A stretch of 64,000 bases of DNA from Streptosporangium sp. NBC_01495 (lineage in GTDB: Bacteria > Actinomycetota > Actinomycetes > Streptosporangiales > Streptosporangiaceae). Both the position numbers and the translations under genes were made by a program. Positions 52,089 to 61,468 of the stretch are shown here, piece by piece; positions within the stretch are counted from its first letter, which is position 1, and the number at the start of each line of letters is the position of its first letter. A model generated the notes under the pieces. The model worked only from the letters and a program-made list of their open reading frames with translations. It made no database searches and was not told the DNA's origin. Location of the stretch: NCBI RefSeq assembly GCF_036250735.1, contig NZ_CP109430.1:5456001-5520000 (forward strand), written 5' to 3'.

Positions 52089-52976
52089 TCAGGTCTCCTT
52101 GAGGATGCGGTGCAGGAGGGCCGTCGTCGCGGCCGGTTGTTCGGCCTCGATCCCCAGGCGGTTCATGACGTGCCAGTAGCGCTCGACGTCGGCGAGCTTG
52201 TCCAGGTAGAGGGCTCCGGTGAGCTGCTCGAGGTAGACCACGTCGGGCAGCTCCCCCTCGGGGAAGCGGAGGATGGTGGCGGAGCCCGTCGCCGCGGCGG
52301 CCGCTCCGGCGCTGAACGGCATGATCTGGAGAGTGACATGGCCGAGCTCGACGATCTCCGTGAGGCGCCGGATCTGGTCGCGCAGCACGGTGGGGCCTCC
52401 GACGGGGCGATGCAGCACCGCCTCGTCGATGACGAGCCAGAGCGTGGCGGGCTCCCGCCCGGTGAGGAGCCGCTGGCGCTCCATCCGCAGGGCGACGCGG
52501 CGCTCGATCTCGAACTCGGGGGCGCCCGCGCAGGCGGGCCGGATGAGGGCTCGGGCGTAATCCTCGGTCTGCAGCAACTCGGGGACGAACTGGACCTCGT
52601 AGCCGCGGATGAGAGAGGCGGCCTGCTCCAGCCCGAGGTAGGCGTCGAACCAGGAGGGGACCACGTCGGCGTAGGCGTGCCACCAGCCGGGCCTGTTGGC
52701 CTGCGCGGCCAGGGCGAGCAGCGGGGCGCGCTCGTCGTCGTCGACGACCCCGTAGAGGGTGAGAAGGTCGGCCACGTCGCGCTGCTTGAAGCCGGTCCGC
52801 CCCAGCTCCAGACGGCTGATCTTGGAGTGCGACGCGCGGATCGCCTCCCCCGCCTCCTCGCGCGTGATGTGGCCGTCCTCGCGCAGCCGCCGGAGCTGCG
52901 CCCCCACCAGCATGCGGACCACGGTGGGCCCGGCCTGCCGGTGATCCGGATTCTGACCATCGGCTTGTTCGCTCAT
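52089..52976 (-). CDS. XRE-family regulator with DUF5753
   Basis: A 295-residue protein: an N-terminal HTH (LRRLREDGHITREEAGEAIR, ASHSKISRLELGRTGF) and a C-terminal DUF5753 domain (DAYLGLEQAASLIRGYEVQF, PELLQTEDYARALI, RRVALRMERQRLLT, VGGPTVLRDQIRRL). In actinomycetes these regulators are usually followed by a small DUF397 protein. None is seen here; the MFS remnant lies downstream instead, so the partner may have been lost. ATG at 52976. Confidence 0.93.
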   Translation of the reverse strand: MSEQADGQNPDHRQAGPTVVRMLVGAQLRRLREDGHITREEAGEAIRASHSKISRLELGRTGFKQRDVADLLTLYGVVDDDERAPLLALAAQANRPGWWHAYADVVPSWFDAYLGLEQAASLIRGYEVQFVPELLQTEDYARALIRPACAGAPEFEIERRVALRMERQRLLTGREPATLWLVIDEAVLHRPVGGPTVLRDQIRRLTEIVELGHVTLQIMPFSAGAAAAATGSATILRFPEGELPDVVYLEQLTGALYLDKLADVERYWHVMNRLGIEAEQPAATTALLHRILKET

Positions 52977-53225
52977 CGCCCGAACAATGCGCAAGTTCGC
53001 TCCCTTTAACCGCGACTGGCCAGCCTGTGAGTATTCAAGCTTTTCACGTCCGGGTCGTTCCCCGCAGTGAGACACGGACTCCGTGCGGTGAATTACCGCC
53101 GTCCCCGCGGAACGGCGGGATCGCGGAAGCCCGAACGGGAACTCCGCCGGAAACTCCGACAGGAACTCCGGAGGATCCCGCCGAGCAGGTCACCGGCCGC
53201 CACCACCCCACACCGGAACACCGCG

Positions 53226-53366
53226 CCGCGCGCCGCACACCGAACCGCGCGCCGCACCACGGCACACCGAACCTCACACCGCACCACGGCACACCGAACC
53301 TCACACCGCACCGCGCGCCGCATCACACACCGGAACACCGGCCCACGCCGCACACCGAACCTCATG
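53226..53366. repeat. 27-base tandem repeats upstream of the kinase pair
   Basis: Two identical 27-base units lie at 53254-53280 and 53281-53307 (each beginning GCACCACGGCACACCGAACC), with degenerate CACACCG/GCGCGCCGC repeats on both sides. No supported gene occupies 52977-53645. Confidence 0.85.
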
Positions 53367-53645
53367 CCGGACCCCGCGTCGCGCGCCGGGCCGATGAGAC
53401 GCCGGACCGCCCGTACGTCGTCTCGACCGACGGCCGGGTTCGCGTCCGTCACCCCGGCGCGGCGCCTCGGTGCCAAGCGGTCCGCCGCCGGGCCCTCACG
53501 AGGGGTGACACCGGGCGGGCACGCCGGAAACCGCGCGCGACATTCCGGAGAAGTTCTCATCTCTTCTCCTGACTTCTCCACTTTACGATGCCGAATACTC
53601 ATAATTAGTGATCTCAAATGGACTCCTCGGAGAGGAAGCCAGACC

Positions 53646-55607
53646 ATGCCCGATATCGGCCCCGTACGGGCGGGGGATCCCGAACGCGTGGACGAGTACC
53701 AGATCGTGGGACGACTGGGGGAGGACGTCTACCTCGCCACAGCCCCATCGGGGGACCGGGTGGTCGTGCGCCTGCTCCCCGCGGACGTGAGTCCCGAGCG
53801 GTTCCGGGAGGCGATGGAACCGCTGCGGGAGATACCCGCCTTCTGCACGGCCCAGGTGCTGGACAGCGGACTGGACGGCGGGGTGGACGGCGACAGGCCG
53901 TACATCGTGAGCGAGTACGTCGACGGTCCCACCCTGGAGGAGGCGGTGGCCTCCGAGGGCGTCCTGAGGGCGGCCTCGCTGCACCGGATCGCCGTCGGGA
54001 CGATGACCGCCCTGGTCGCCCTCCACCAGGCGGGTACGGTCCACGGCGACCTGCGTCCCGGCGGCGTGGTGTTCGGCCCCGACGGACCACGGGTGATCGA
54101 CCTCGGCATGGCGCGGGCGCTGGAGGCGACCGCGTCCAGCACGACCCGCAAGGTCGACGTCCCCGCCTACAGCTCGCCGGAGAGGCTCATGGGCACCTCC
54201 CCCGGGCCCGAGGGGGACCTGTTCTCGTGGGGGGCGACGATGGTCTTCGCCGCCTCGGGCCGCTCCCCCTTCGAGGCGGAGACGATGTCGGGCACGGTCA
54301 ACCGCATCGTCAACGACGAGCCCGACCTCGGCGCGCTCCCCGACGACCTGCGCGGGCCGGTCACGGCCTGCCTCGCCAAGGACCCCGCGCTGCGGCCGAC
54401 CGCGAGCGACGTCCTGCTCCGCCTGGTCGGGGGGTTCCTCACCTCCGACCAGGCGCCCCTCGATCCCTCGGCGCTCTCGGCGTCCTCCGCCCCCGGCACT
54501 CCCTCCACCCGGCCGCTGCGGCGTGCCCGCCCCGCGTTGCTGGCCGCGGGCGCGCTGGCCGTCGCCCTCGTCTCCGGTGGCGTGGTCTACCTGGCGGTGT
54601 CGGACGACCCCGCGCCCGTGGCCGCCCCGCGCCCGGCCCGGAGCACCGCGCAGGGCGCGCTCGCCCCGGCCTTCACCCCCCAGCCCCAGCTCAGCCCGAA
54701 CGTCACCGAGGCGCCCTGGGAACGGGTGGAGAAGACCACCGAGGACGTCGAACTGCCGGGGACGGGCATCACCCTGCACGAGAGCCCGAAGGACGCGACC
54801 AAGCTGGGCGGGTACCTGAACGTCAAGCCGCCCTTCGCCTCGTTCGCCAGGGAGAAGGGCAAGGAGACCTTCAAGCAGGTGGCCAACGCCCTGCAGCCGG
54901 TGCTGTCGCCACAGGGTGACATGGTGGCGCTCAACCCGTTCGGGAAGTTCACCGAGTCGTCCTTCGACTACCTGAGGATCCTCGACCTGAGGAACGGCGC
55001 CCAGTTCAACGTGCAGACCGTCGAGCGCCCGCTGGAGGGACACAATCCCGTGTGGTCGAACGACGGCTCCAAGGTCCTGCTGTCGGTACGGGACCCGAAC
55101 AAGGAACAGTCAGACGGGTTCGTGGTGGTGGACGTGGCGGCGCGCAGGGCCACCCACGTGCGCACCGAGTCCGTCGGCGCCGACACGTTTCCCTCCACGT
55201 TCGCGCCGGACGGCTCGGTCGCGCGGGGATACTACGACGGCAAGGGCTACGGGGTCGACTTCTACGGCCCGAACGGGCAGGCCATCCGGACGATGCACTG
55301 GGTCGGCCAGCCGCGCAACACCGGCTGGTTCTCCCCCTCGGGCGCCCTCTTCGCCACGGTGTGCCCCAAGGGGGACACCATGTGCGTGTGGGACACGGTG
55401 AGCGGCAACCGGCGCTACACGATCGAGATCGGCGAGAAGACCCGTTTCGTGGGCTGGTTCAACAACAATCACCTGCTCCTCCAGAACCCCGTCAAGAAGG
55501 GTTCCAAGATCGAGATAGTCGATCTGTACGGCAAGTCCATCCGGGTCCTCGCCGACCTCAAGAAGGGCGACACCGCCTTCCTGAGTTTCACCCCGGCGGC
55601 CGGATGA
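53646..55607 (+). CDS. Membrane-anchored Ser/Thr pseudokinase with propeller-like tail
   Basis: A 653-residue protein with a kinase fold (about 15-265), a Pro/Ala linker, one membrane helix (about 298-318, ALLAAGALAVALVSGG) and a C-terminal beta-rich, propeller-like domain. Key residues are changed compared with the paralogue downstream: the glycine loop is lost (VGRLGEDVYLATA), the ATP-binding Lys is Arg (DRVVVRLLP), HRDxKxxN has become HGDLRPGGVVF (Asn lost) and DFG is DLG. The fold-stabilising PAYSSPERLM and CLAKDPALRPTASDV regions remain. I predict it binds but does not efficiently phosphorylate. ATG at 53646 behind GAGGAAG; its stop overlaps the next start (ATGA). Confidence 0.85.
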   Translation: MPDIGPVRAGDPERVDEYQIVGRLGEDVYLATAPSGDRVVVRLLPADVSPERFREAMEPLREIPAFCTAQVLDSGLDGGVDGDRPYIVSEYVDGPTLEEAVASEGVLRAASLHRIAVGTMTALVALHQAGTVHGDLRPGGVVFGPDGPRVIDLGMARALEATASSTTRKVDVPAYSSPERLMGTSPGPEGDLFSWGATMVFAASGRSPFEAETMSGTVNRIVNDEPDLGALPDDLRGPVTACLAKDPALRPTASDVLLRLVGGFLTSDQAPLDPSALSASSAPGTPSTRPLRRARPALLAAGALAVALVSGGVVYLAVSDDPAPVAAPRPARSTAQGALAPAFTPQPQLSPNVTEAPWERVEKTTEDVELPGTGITLHESPKDATKLGGYLNVKPPFASFAREKGKETFKQVANALQPVLSPQGDMVALNPFGKFTESSFDYLRILDLRNGAQFNVQTVERPLEGHNPVWSNDGSKVLLSVRDPNKEQSDGFVVVDVAARRATHVRTESVGADTFPSTFAPDGSVARGYYDGKGYGVDFYGPNGQAIRTMHWVGQPRNTGWFSPSGALFATVCPKGDTMCVWDTVSGNRRYTIEIGEKTRFVGWFNNNHLLLQNPVKKGSKIEIVDLYGKSIRVLADLKKGDTAFLSFTPAAG

Positions 55608-57553
55608 CCAGGGTCCTGCCACCGGCTCCCGGCGATCCCGACCGGATCGGGCCGCACCGGGTCACCGGCAGGATCGGCCGCGGCGGGCAGGGGACGGTGT
55701 ACCTGGCGGAGTCCCCCGCCGGGGCGCGGGTCGCGGTGAAGGTGCTCGGCAAGGGCGGCGGCGAGCAGACCCTGGCGCGCTTCCACCGCGAGATCGAGCT
55801 GGCCCGCCGGGTGGAGGCCTTCTGCACCGCGCAGGTGCTGGAGCACGGCGAGACCGGCGGCATGCCGTACATCGTGAGCGAGTACGTCGACGGGCCCAGC
55901 CTCGCCCAGGTGATCGACGAGCGGGGACCGCTGCGCGGGGCCGAGCTGCGCAGGCTCGCGGTCGGGACCGTCACCGCGCTGGCCGCCATCCACCGGGCGG
56001 GCGTCGTGCACCGCGACTTCAAGCCCGCGAACGTGCTGCTCGCCCGCGACGGCCCCCGGGTGATCGACTTCGGCATCTCCCGCGCGCTGGACGCCACGGT
56101 GACGGCCTCCGACCACCTGGTCGGCACCCCTCCGTACATGGCGCCCGAGCAGTTCGACGGGCGCGAGACGGGGCCGTCGGCCGACCTGTTCGCGTGGGCG
56201 TCGACGGTGGTGTGCGCGGCGACGGGGGAACCGCCCTTCGGGACCGGCCCGGTGCCCGCGGTGATCCACCGGATCCTGAACGCCGAGCCCGTACTCGGTT
56301 CCCTGGACGACGAGCTGCGCGAACTGGTGGGCGAGTGCCTGGCCAAGGACCCCCGGGCGCGCCCGGCGGCCATGCCGGCGCTGCTGAGGCTGCTGGGCCA
56401 TCCGGCGGAGCGGCCGTCGTACGGGACGGGTCACGAGGTGCTCGGCGAGGGCCGCAAGCAGGCCGCTCCCCCGCCGGCACGGCGGCGCGCCTCGCGCCCG
56501 GTGATCGCCGCCCTCGCCGCGCTGGCGCTCGCGGCGGCCTCCGGCGTCGCGGTCCTCGCGGTCCGGGCGGCGGGGACGGAGGAGCCCGTGAAGGTGGTCA
56601 CGGGCGGTACGGACGGCACCCCCTCCGTACCGGCCGCGAGACCGGCGATCGGGACGATGCCCACCACCTCGACGACCGACCTGCGGATCCCGGGAACGAA
56701 GGTCACCCTGCGGGAGAACCCCGCGGACCCGGAGCGGGTCACCAGCTACCGGGACTCGCGTGGGAGGGCCAGCGGCGACCCCGTCTACCTCCGGCGGGGC
56801 GACACCGCGGAGTTCAGGTTCCTGGGGACGTTCATGACCGCCGTGGCCGCCCCGGGAGGAGCGCGCGTCGCCGCCAACCCGGACAACAAGTTCGAGCTGG
56901 GGGAGTTCGACCTGATCCGGCTGGTGGATCCGGCGGGAGGGCCGGAGACCCAGATCAGGACCGTCGACACTCCCTTGACGACCTTCAATCCCCACTGGGA
57001 CCGGAACGGGACGAGGATCCTGCTGACGATCTACGAGGGGCTGGGGAAGGAGCAGCGCTCCCGGGGCTTCGTGATCGTGGACGTGGCCTCGCGCACGGCC
57101 CGCGTCTTCCGGGTGCCGGACGACGACCACCGCTCCGACTACGTCTGGGGCGCCGACTCGGCCTCGGTCCTCCACTCCGGGCCGGACGGGTCGGTCCGCT
57201 TCTACCGCCCGGACGGCACGCCGCTGCGGACGGTCCCGAAGGTGGGCGCGCTGGTGCTGGACGACGTCAGGACCACCTCGCTCGGCACGGTCTTCACGAC
57301 CCGCTGCCAGGAGATGCCCCGCGACGTCTGCCTGTGGGACGCCGCCACGGCGACGCGCAGGGCCGTCGTCCCGATCAAAAAGGGGATGATCTTCAACGGC
57401 TGGCTGGGCGACCGCCACTTCCTCGGCACCGTGACCGAGGGCAAGACCACGAAGGTCGTCATGCTGGACCTGCGCGGAGAGGTCGTGCGCGTCCTCGCGG
57501 ACGGCCCCGCCGCGGAGCTGAAGGAGATCAGCCTCTACTACACGCTCAGGTGA
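55604..57553 (+). CDS. Membrane-anchored Ser/Thr protein kinase (PknB/PASTA-less type)
   Basis: A 649-residue kinase. The catalytic domain (about 20-265) is intact: GRIGRGGQGTVYLAE (glycine loop), VAVKVLG (Lys), VVHRDFKPANVLL (catalytic loop), VIDFGISRA (DFG) and GTPPYMAPEQF. A single helix near 295-315 (VIAALAALALAAASGVAVLA) places the C-terminal 300 residues outside. These form a beta-rich domain with repeated motifs like those of the upstream pseudokinase (DLIRLVDPAG, FVIVDVASRTARV, VCLWDAATATRRAV), probably a WD40/TolB-like propeller sensing a ligand. The start overlaps the pseudokinase stop, so both chains should be made together and may form a complex. Convergent overlap of 8 bases with the LysR gene. 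Confidence 0.93.
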   Translation: MTRVLPPAPGDPDRIGPHRVTGRIGRGGQGTVYLAESPAGARVAVKVLGKGGGEQTLARFHREIELARRVEAFCTAQVLEHGETGGMPYIVSEYVDGPSLAQVIDERGPLRGAELRRLAVGTVTALAAIHRAGVVHRDFKPANVLLARDGPRVIDFGISRALDATVTASDHLVGTPPYMAPEQFDGRETGPSADLFAWASTVVCAATGEPPFGTGPVPAVIHRILNAEPVLGSLDDELRELVGECLAKDPRARPAAMPALLRLLGHPAERPSYGTGHEVLGEGRKQAAPPPARRRASRPVIAALAALALAAASGVAVLAVRAAGTEEPVKVVTGGTDGTPSVPAARPAIGTMPTTSTTDLRIPGTKVTLRENPADPERVTSYRDSRGRASGDPVYLRRGDTAEFRFLGTFMTAVAAPGGARVAANPDNKFELGEFDLIRLVDPAGGPETQIRTVDTPLTTFNPHWDRNGTRILLTIYEGLGKEQRSRGFVIVDVASRTARVFRVPDDDHRSDYVWGADSASVLHSGPDGSVRFYRPDGTPLRTVPKVGALVLDDVRTTSLGTVFTTRCQEMPRDVCLWDAATATRRAVVPIKKGMIFNGWLGDRHFLGTVTEGKTTKVVMLDLRGEVVRVLADGPAAELKEISLYYTLR

Positions 57554-58445
57554 CGGGCTCCGCCGCCGGCCGGCCGCTCCTCGCCTCGTGGACCTCGCGC
57601 AGCAGCGCGGTCGCCGCCGCGCTCGTCGGGTCGCCCGTCACCGTGACGATCTCCCAGGACGGCACGGCCCCGGCGAGCCCGACGAAGCGCACCCGGTTGG
57701 TCTTGACCGCGAAGGACTGCGGCACGAGGGCCACGCCGAGCCCGAAGGTGACCAGGTCGAGCAGCGAGTGCACGTCGTTCACCTCCAGCGAGACATGGCG
57801 TTCGACGTCCGCGGCGGCGAACACGTCGTCGACCAGGTCCCGGGTGCCCCAGTCCGGCTGGAAGTCCACGAACCGCTCCGCCCGCAGCTCCGGCAGCTCG
57901 ACCTTCTCCCGGGCCGCGAGCGGGTGACCGGGCGCGCAGGCGAGCACGAGCGGCTCGTCGGCGAGCGGCCCGACCACGACGTCGTCGGGGCACCGGGACG
58001 GGCGGGAGACGAACGCCAGGTCCAGCCGTCCCGCGCGCACCTGCTCGATCAGCTCGCCGGATCCCCCCTGGCGCAACCGGATCTCCAGGCCGGGGTACGC
58101 GGTCAGGAAGCGGGCGAGCACGGCCGGCAGGTGCACCGCGTGCAGGCACTGCAGCGAGCCGATGGCCAGGCTGCCGCGCAGCAGGCCCCGTACCGCGGCG
58201 ACGGCGTCCCTGGCCGCGTCGGTCGCCGACAGCGCCCGCCTCGCCTCGACCAGCAGCGCCCTCCCCGCGGGGGTGAGCTCGACCTGCCGGGTGCTGCGCA
58301 GGAACAGCGAGGCGCCCAGCTCGCGCTCCAGCGAGCGGATCGAGGCCGACAGGCCGGACTGGGCCACGCGCAGACGGTTCGCCGCCCGTGTGAAGTGGCA
58401 CTCCTCGGCGACGGCGACGAAGTACTCCAGCTGCCGTAGTTCCAT
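57546..58445 (-). CDS. LysR-type transcriptional regulator
   Basis: A 299-residue LTTR. MELRQLEYFVAVAEECHFTR starts the winged HTH, and VAQSGLSASIRSLERELGAS is the recognition region. The effector-binding domain has the usual periplasmic-binding-protein fold (LEIRLRQGGSGELIEQVRAG, LALVPQSFAVKTN-like segments). It is divergent from the aldo/keto reductase gene, which it should control from the 106-base gap between them. Its 3' end overlaps that of the kinase gene by 8 bases. Confidence 0.94.
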   Translation of the reverse strand: MELRQLEYFVAVAEECHFTRAANRLRVAQSGLSASIRSLERELGASLFLRSTRQVELTPAGRALLVEARRALSATDAARDAVAAVRGLLRGSLAIGSLQCLHAVHLPAVLARFLTAYPGLEIRLRQGGSGELIEQVRAGRLDLAFVSRPSRCPDDVVVGPLADEPLVLACAPGHPLAAREKVELPELRAERFVDFQPDWGTRDLVDDVFAAADVERHVSLEVNDVHSLLDLVTFGLGVALVPQSFAVKTNRVRFVGLAGAVPSWEIVTVTGDPTSAAATALLREVHEARSGRPAAEPVT

Positions 58446-58551
58446 GATTCATCACCCGGACCGCTTAAAGACATCAGTTTCTTCTATTGGACAGCTTAAT
58501 CGGGGCAGGAGAGGGTGGAGGTGTACAACCGATCTCCGAGGAGGAACTCCC

Positions 58552-59412
58552 ATGCAGACTCGCCGTATCGGCGACGTCCAGGTCAGTGCGATCGGTCTCG
58601 GCGGAATGCCGATGTCGATCGAGGGGCGCCCCGACGAGCAGCGTTCGGTCTCGACGATCCACGCCGCGCTGGAGGCGGGCGTGACGCTGATCGACACCGC
58701 GGACGCCTATCACGTGGGCGCGGACGAGGTCGGCCACAACGAGTCCCTGATCGCCCGCGCGGTGGCCTCCTACGGTGGCGACACGTCCGACGTGCTGATC
58801 GCCACGAAGGGCGGCCATGTGCGCCCCGGCGACGGCTCGTGGACCCTGGACGGCTCGCCCGACCACCTGAAAAAGGCCTGCGACGCGTCGCTCGAACGCC
58901 TCGGCGTCGAGGCCATCGGGCTCTACCAGTTCCACCGGCCGGACCCGAGGGTTCCGTACGCGGAGTCCGTCGGGGCGATCCGCGACCTGCTGGACGCGGG
59001 CAAGATCCGCTTCGCGGGCGTCTCGAACGCCGACCCGGACCAGATCCGGCTGGCCAACGAGATACTCGGCGGGCGGCTGGTGAGCGTGCAGAACCAGTTC
59101 TCGCCGTCGTTCCGCTCCAGCGAGCCCGAGCTGGAGCTGTGCGCGGAGCTGGGTATCGCGTTCCTGCCGTGGAGCCCGCTGGGCGGAATTCAGCAGGCCG
59201 GCGAGCTGGGCTCGCGGTTCGCCGTGTTCTCGGACGTCGCCCAGGTCCACGGGGTGAGCCCGCAGCGGGTGTGCCTGGCGTGGATGCTCGCCAAGGCGCC
59301 GGTGGTGATCCCGATTCCGGGCTCCTCGCGTCCGGAGACCATCCGCGACTCGGTCGGCGCGGTCGACGTGAAGCTGTCGGCCGAGGAGCTGTCCCGCCTC
59401 GACGCGGCCTGA
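58552..59412 (+). CDS. Aldo/keto reductase
   Basis: A 286-residue AKR. VSAIGLGGMPMSIEGRPDEQ, LIDTADAYHVG (catalytic Asp and Tyr), VLIATKGGHV (Lys), LYQFHRPDPRVPY (His) and GVSNADPDQIR form the active-site tetrad and coenzyme loop. VVIPIPGSSRPETI is the NADP phosphate-binding loop. It should reduce aldehydes or ketones with NADPH. ATG at 58552 behind GAGGAGG. It is divergent from the LysR gene and closed by a strong terminator, so it is probably monocistronic. Confidence 0.93.
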   Translation: MQTRRIGDVQVSAIGLGGMPMSIEGRPDEQRSVSTIHAALEAGVTLIDTADAYHVGADEVGHNESLIARAVASYGGDTSDVLIATKGGHVRPGDGSWTLDGSPDHLKKACDASLERLGVEAIGLYQFHRPDPRVPYAESVGAIRDLLDAGKIRFAGVSNADPDQIRLANEILGGRLVSVQNQFSPSFRSSEPELELCAELGIAFLPWSPLGGIQQAGELGSRFAVFSDVAQVHGVSPQRVCLAWMLAKAPVVIPIPGSSRPETIRDSVGAVDVKLSAEELSRLDAA

Positions 59413-59437
59413 TCCCGACACGGCCAGGACACGCTCC

Positions 59438-59472
59438 GGCCGTACCGGCACCGCTCGGGTGCCGGTACGGCC
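59438..59472 (+). terminator. Perfect 15-base-stem terminator after the aldo/keto reductase
   Basis: GGCCGTACCGGCACC (59438-59452) pairs with 59458-59472 around a 5-base loop. It lies 25 bases after the reductase stop and 30 bases before the IS607 left end. Confidence 0.85.
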
Positions 59473-59543
59473 GCGTACGAGGGGTTGTGAACTATTCGCA
59501 AGAATGTGAGCGAATGTGAGCGAACATATGTTTCAATGAGCGG

Positions 59544-60125
59544 GTGAAGCTTGCTGAGTGGGCGCGGTCGCAGGGCATCCACCCGCAGACCGCCTACCGG
59601 TGGTTCCGGGAAGGCAAAATGCCTGTCCCGGCCCGCCGTCTGCCCACCGGCACGATCATCGTGGACGGCCCGGCCACCGAGATCTCGGGTGGGGCCGCGC
59701 TGTACGCACGGGTGTCCTCCCATGATCAGCGCGCTGACCTGGACCGGCAGATCGCCCGTCTGACCTCCTTCGCCACCGATGCCGGACTGTCGGTGACGGC
59801 GTCGGTGACCGAGATCGGCTCCGGGCTGAACGGGCGGCGCCCCAAACTACTGCGGCTGCTGGCGGACGCGTCCACCCCGGTCATCGTCGTGGAGCACCGC
59901 GACCGGCTGGCCAGGTTCGGTGTCGAGTACCTAGAGGCCGCCCTGTCGGCCCAAGGCCGCCGCCTGATCGTGGCCGACCCTGGTGAGACCACCGACGACC
60001 TGGTGCGTGACATGATCGAGGTGTTGACGTCGATGTGCGCGCGCCTGTACGGGCGGCGCGGGGCGCGCAACCGGGCACTGCGGGCGCTCACCGCGACCAA
60101 AGCCTCTGATGGCGAGACCTCATGA
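59544..60125 (+). CDS. tnpA: IS607-type serine recombinase (TnpA)
   Basis: A 193-residue transposase. An N-terminal MerR-like HTH (KLAEWARSQGIHPQTAYRWF) precedes a small serine-resolvase domain (ALYARVSSHDQRADLDRQIA, catalytic Ser in RVSS) and the arm helix RDMIEVLTSMCARLYGRRGA. This N-terminal HTH plus resolvase order is specific for IS607. It catalyses excision and insertion through a phosphoserine intermediate. The GTG at 59544 lies 23 bases after the left-end repeats. The stop overlaps tnpB. Confidence 0.95.
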   Translation: MKLAEWARSQGIHPQTAYRWFREGKMPVPARRLPTGTIIVDGPATEISGGAALYARVSSHDQRADLDRQIARLTSFATDAGLSVTASVTEIGSGLNGRRPKLLRLLADASTPVIVVEHRDRLARFGVEYLEAALSAQGRRLIVADPGETTDDLVRDMIEVLTSMCARLYGRRGARNRALRALTATKASDGETS

Positions 60126-61468
60126 AGGTCGTCCAAGCCTATCGCTATGCCCTTGACCCCACTCCTGGCCAGATGGCCGCACTCGCCTCGCACTGCGGTG
60201 CGGCCCGGTTCGCGTTCAACTGGGGGCTCAATCTGGTCAAGGCCACCTTGTCCCAGCGGGAGGCGGAGAAGTCCTATGGCGTGCCCGATGAACAGCTGAC
60301 CAAGGTGGTGTGGTCGCTGTATGGTCTGCGCCGGGCGTGGAACGCCACTAAGAACGCTGCCGCGCCGTGGTGGGCGGAGAACTCCAAAGAGGCCTACAAC
60401 GCCGGCCTGGACAACCTGGCGCGGGCGCTGAAGAACTGGTCGGCGTCCCGTAAAGGCGCCCGTAAGGGGCCGAAGGTCGGGTTTCCCCGGTTCAAGTCCA
60501 AGCACCGCGCCAGAGCCTCGTGCCGGTTCACCACCGGCACGATCCGCGTGGAGGCCGACCGCCATCATGTGACGCTGCCCCGGCTCGGGGCCATCCGTAC
60601 CCATGAATCCACCCGCAAACTCGCCCGCCATGTGGAACGCGGCAGCGGCCGGATCCTGTCGGCCACCGTCCGCCTTGAGGGGGGCCGATGGTTCGTGGCG
60701 TTCACCTGCGAGATCGACCGTGCCGACCGCGCCCCGGCTGAACCGGAGGCCGTGGTCGGGGTGGACCTGGGCGTGAAGGAACTCGCGGTGCTGTCCACCG
60801 GTGAGGTCGTCGCCAACCCCAGACATCACCGCTCGGCGCTCAGACGGCTGCGCAAGCTGAACAAGCAGCTCGCCCGCCGGACCGGGCCACGCACCCCCGA
60901 CGGCGGCAAGCGCGAGGCCTCCGCCCGCTGGGCCAAGACGAAAGCGGCGCTTGGCGCAGCACACGCCCGCGTCGCCAACCAGCGGCGCGAGGGCCTCCAC
61001 CGGTTCACCAGCCGCCTGGCGGCCACCTACGGCACGGTCGTGGTCGAAGACCTGAACGTGTCCGGACTGGTCGGTAACCATCGCCTGGCCCGCGCCGTCA
61101 GCGACGCCGCCATGGCCGAAGTACGGCGGCAACTCTCCTACAAAACCAGGTGGAACAGCGGCCATCTCATCGTCGCCGACCGCTGGTTTGCCTCCAGTAA
61201 GACCTGTTCGGGATGCGGCGTGGTGAAAGCCAAGCTCGCCCTGTCCGAACGCACCTACACCTGCGCCGAGTGTGGTCTGGTCCTGGACCGGGACCACAAT
61301 GCCGCGCTCAACCTGGCCGCGCTCGCGGCTGACGTCGCCCAGAGTTGCGGGGAGACGCAAAACGCCCGTGGAGGAGCGGTAAGACCCGGCACCCGTGCCG
61401 GGCACGCACCGGCGAAACGGGAACCCCGGAAACGGGGAACGCTCCGGCGCAAGCCGGAAGCTGCCTGA
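60122..61468 (+). CDS. tnpB: TnpB RNA-guided nuclease of the IS607 element
   Basis: A 448-residue TnpB. RuvC motif I is VVGVDLGVKELAVLS, motif II VVVEDLNVSGLVGN, motif III LDRDHNAALNL, all with catalytic Asp/Glu/Asp present. The zinc finger is CSGCGVVKAKLALS/CAECGLV. TnpB cuts target DNA using an omega-RNA from the element's 3' end and helps the element persist after excision. The ATG overlaps the tnpA stop. Nothing suggests inactivation. Confidence 0.95.
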   Translation: MKVVQAYRYALDPTPGQMAALASHCGAARFAFNWGLNLVKATLSQREAEKSYGVPDEQLTKVVWSLYGLRRAWNATKNAAAPWWAENSKEAYNAGLDNLARALKNWSASRKGARKGPKVGFPRFKSKHRARASCRFTTGTIRVEADRHHVTLPRLGAIRTHESTRKLARHVERGSGRILSATVRLEGGRWFVAFTCEIDRADRAPAEPEAVVGVDLGVKELAVLSTGEVVANPRHHRSALRRLRKLNKQLARRTGPRTPDGGKREASARWAKTKAALGAAHARVANQRREGLHRFTSRLAATYGTVVVEDLNVSGLVGNHRLARAVSDAAMAEVRRQLSYKTRWNSGHLIVADRWFASSKTCSGCGVVKAKLALSERTYTCAECGLVLDRDHNAALNLAALAADVAQSCGETQNARGGAVRPGTRAGHAPAKREPRKRGTLRRKPEAA

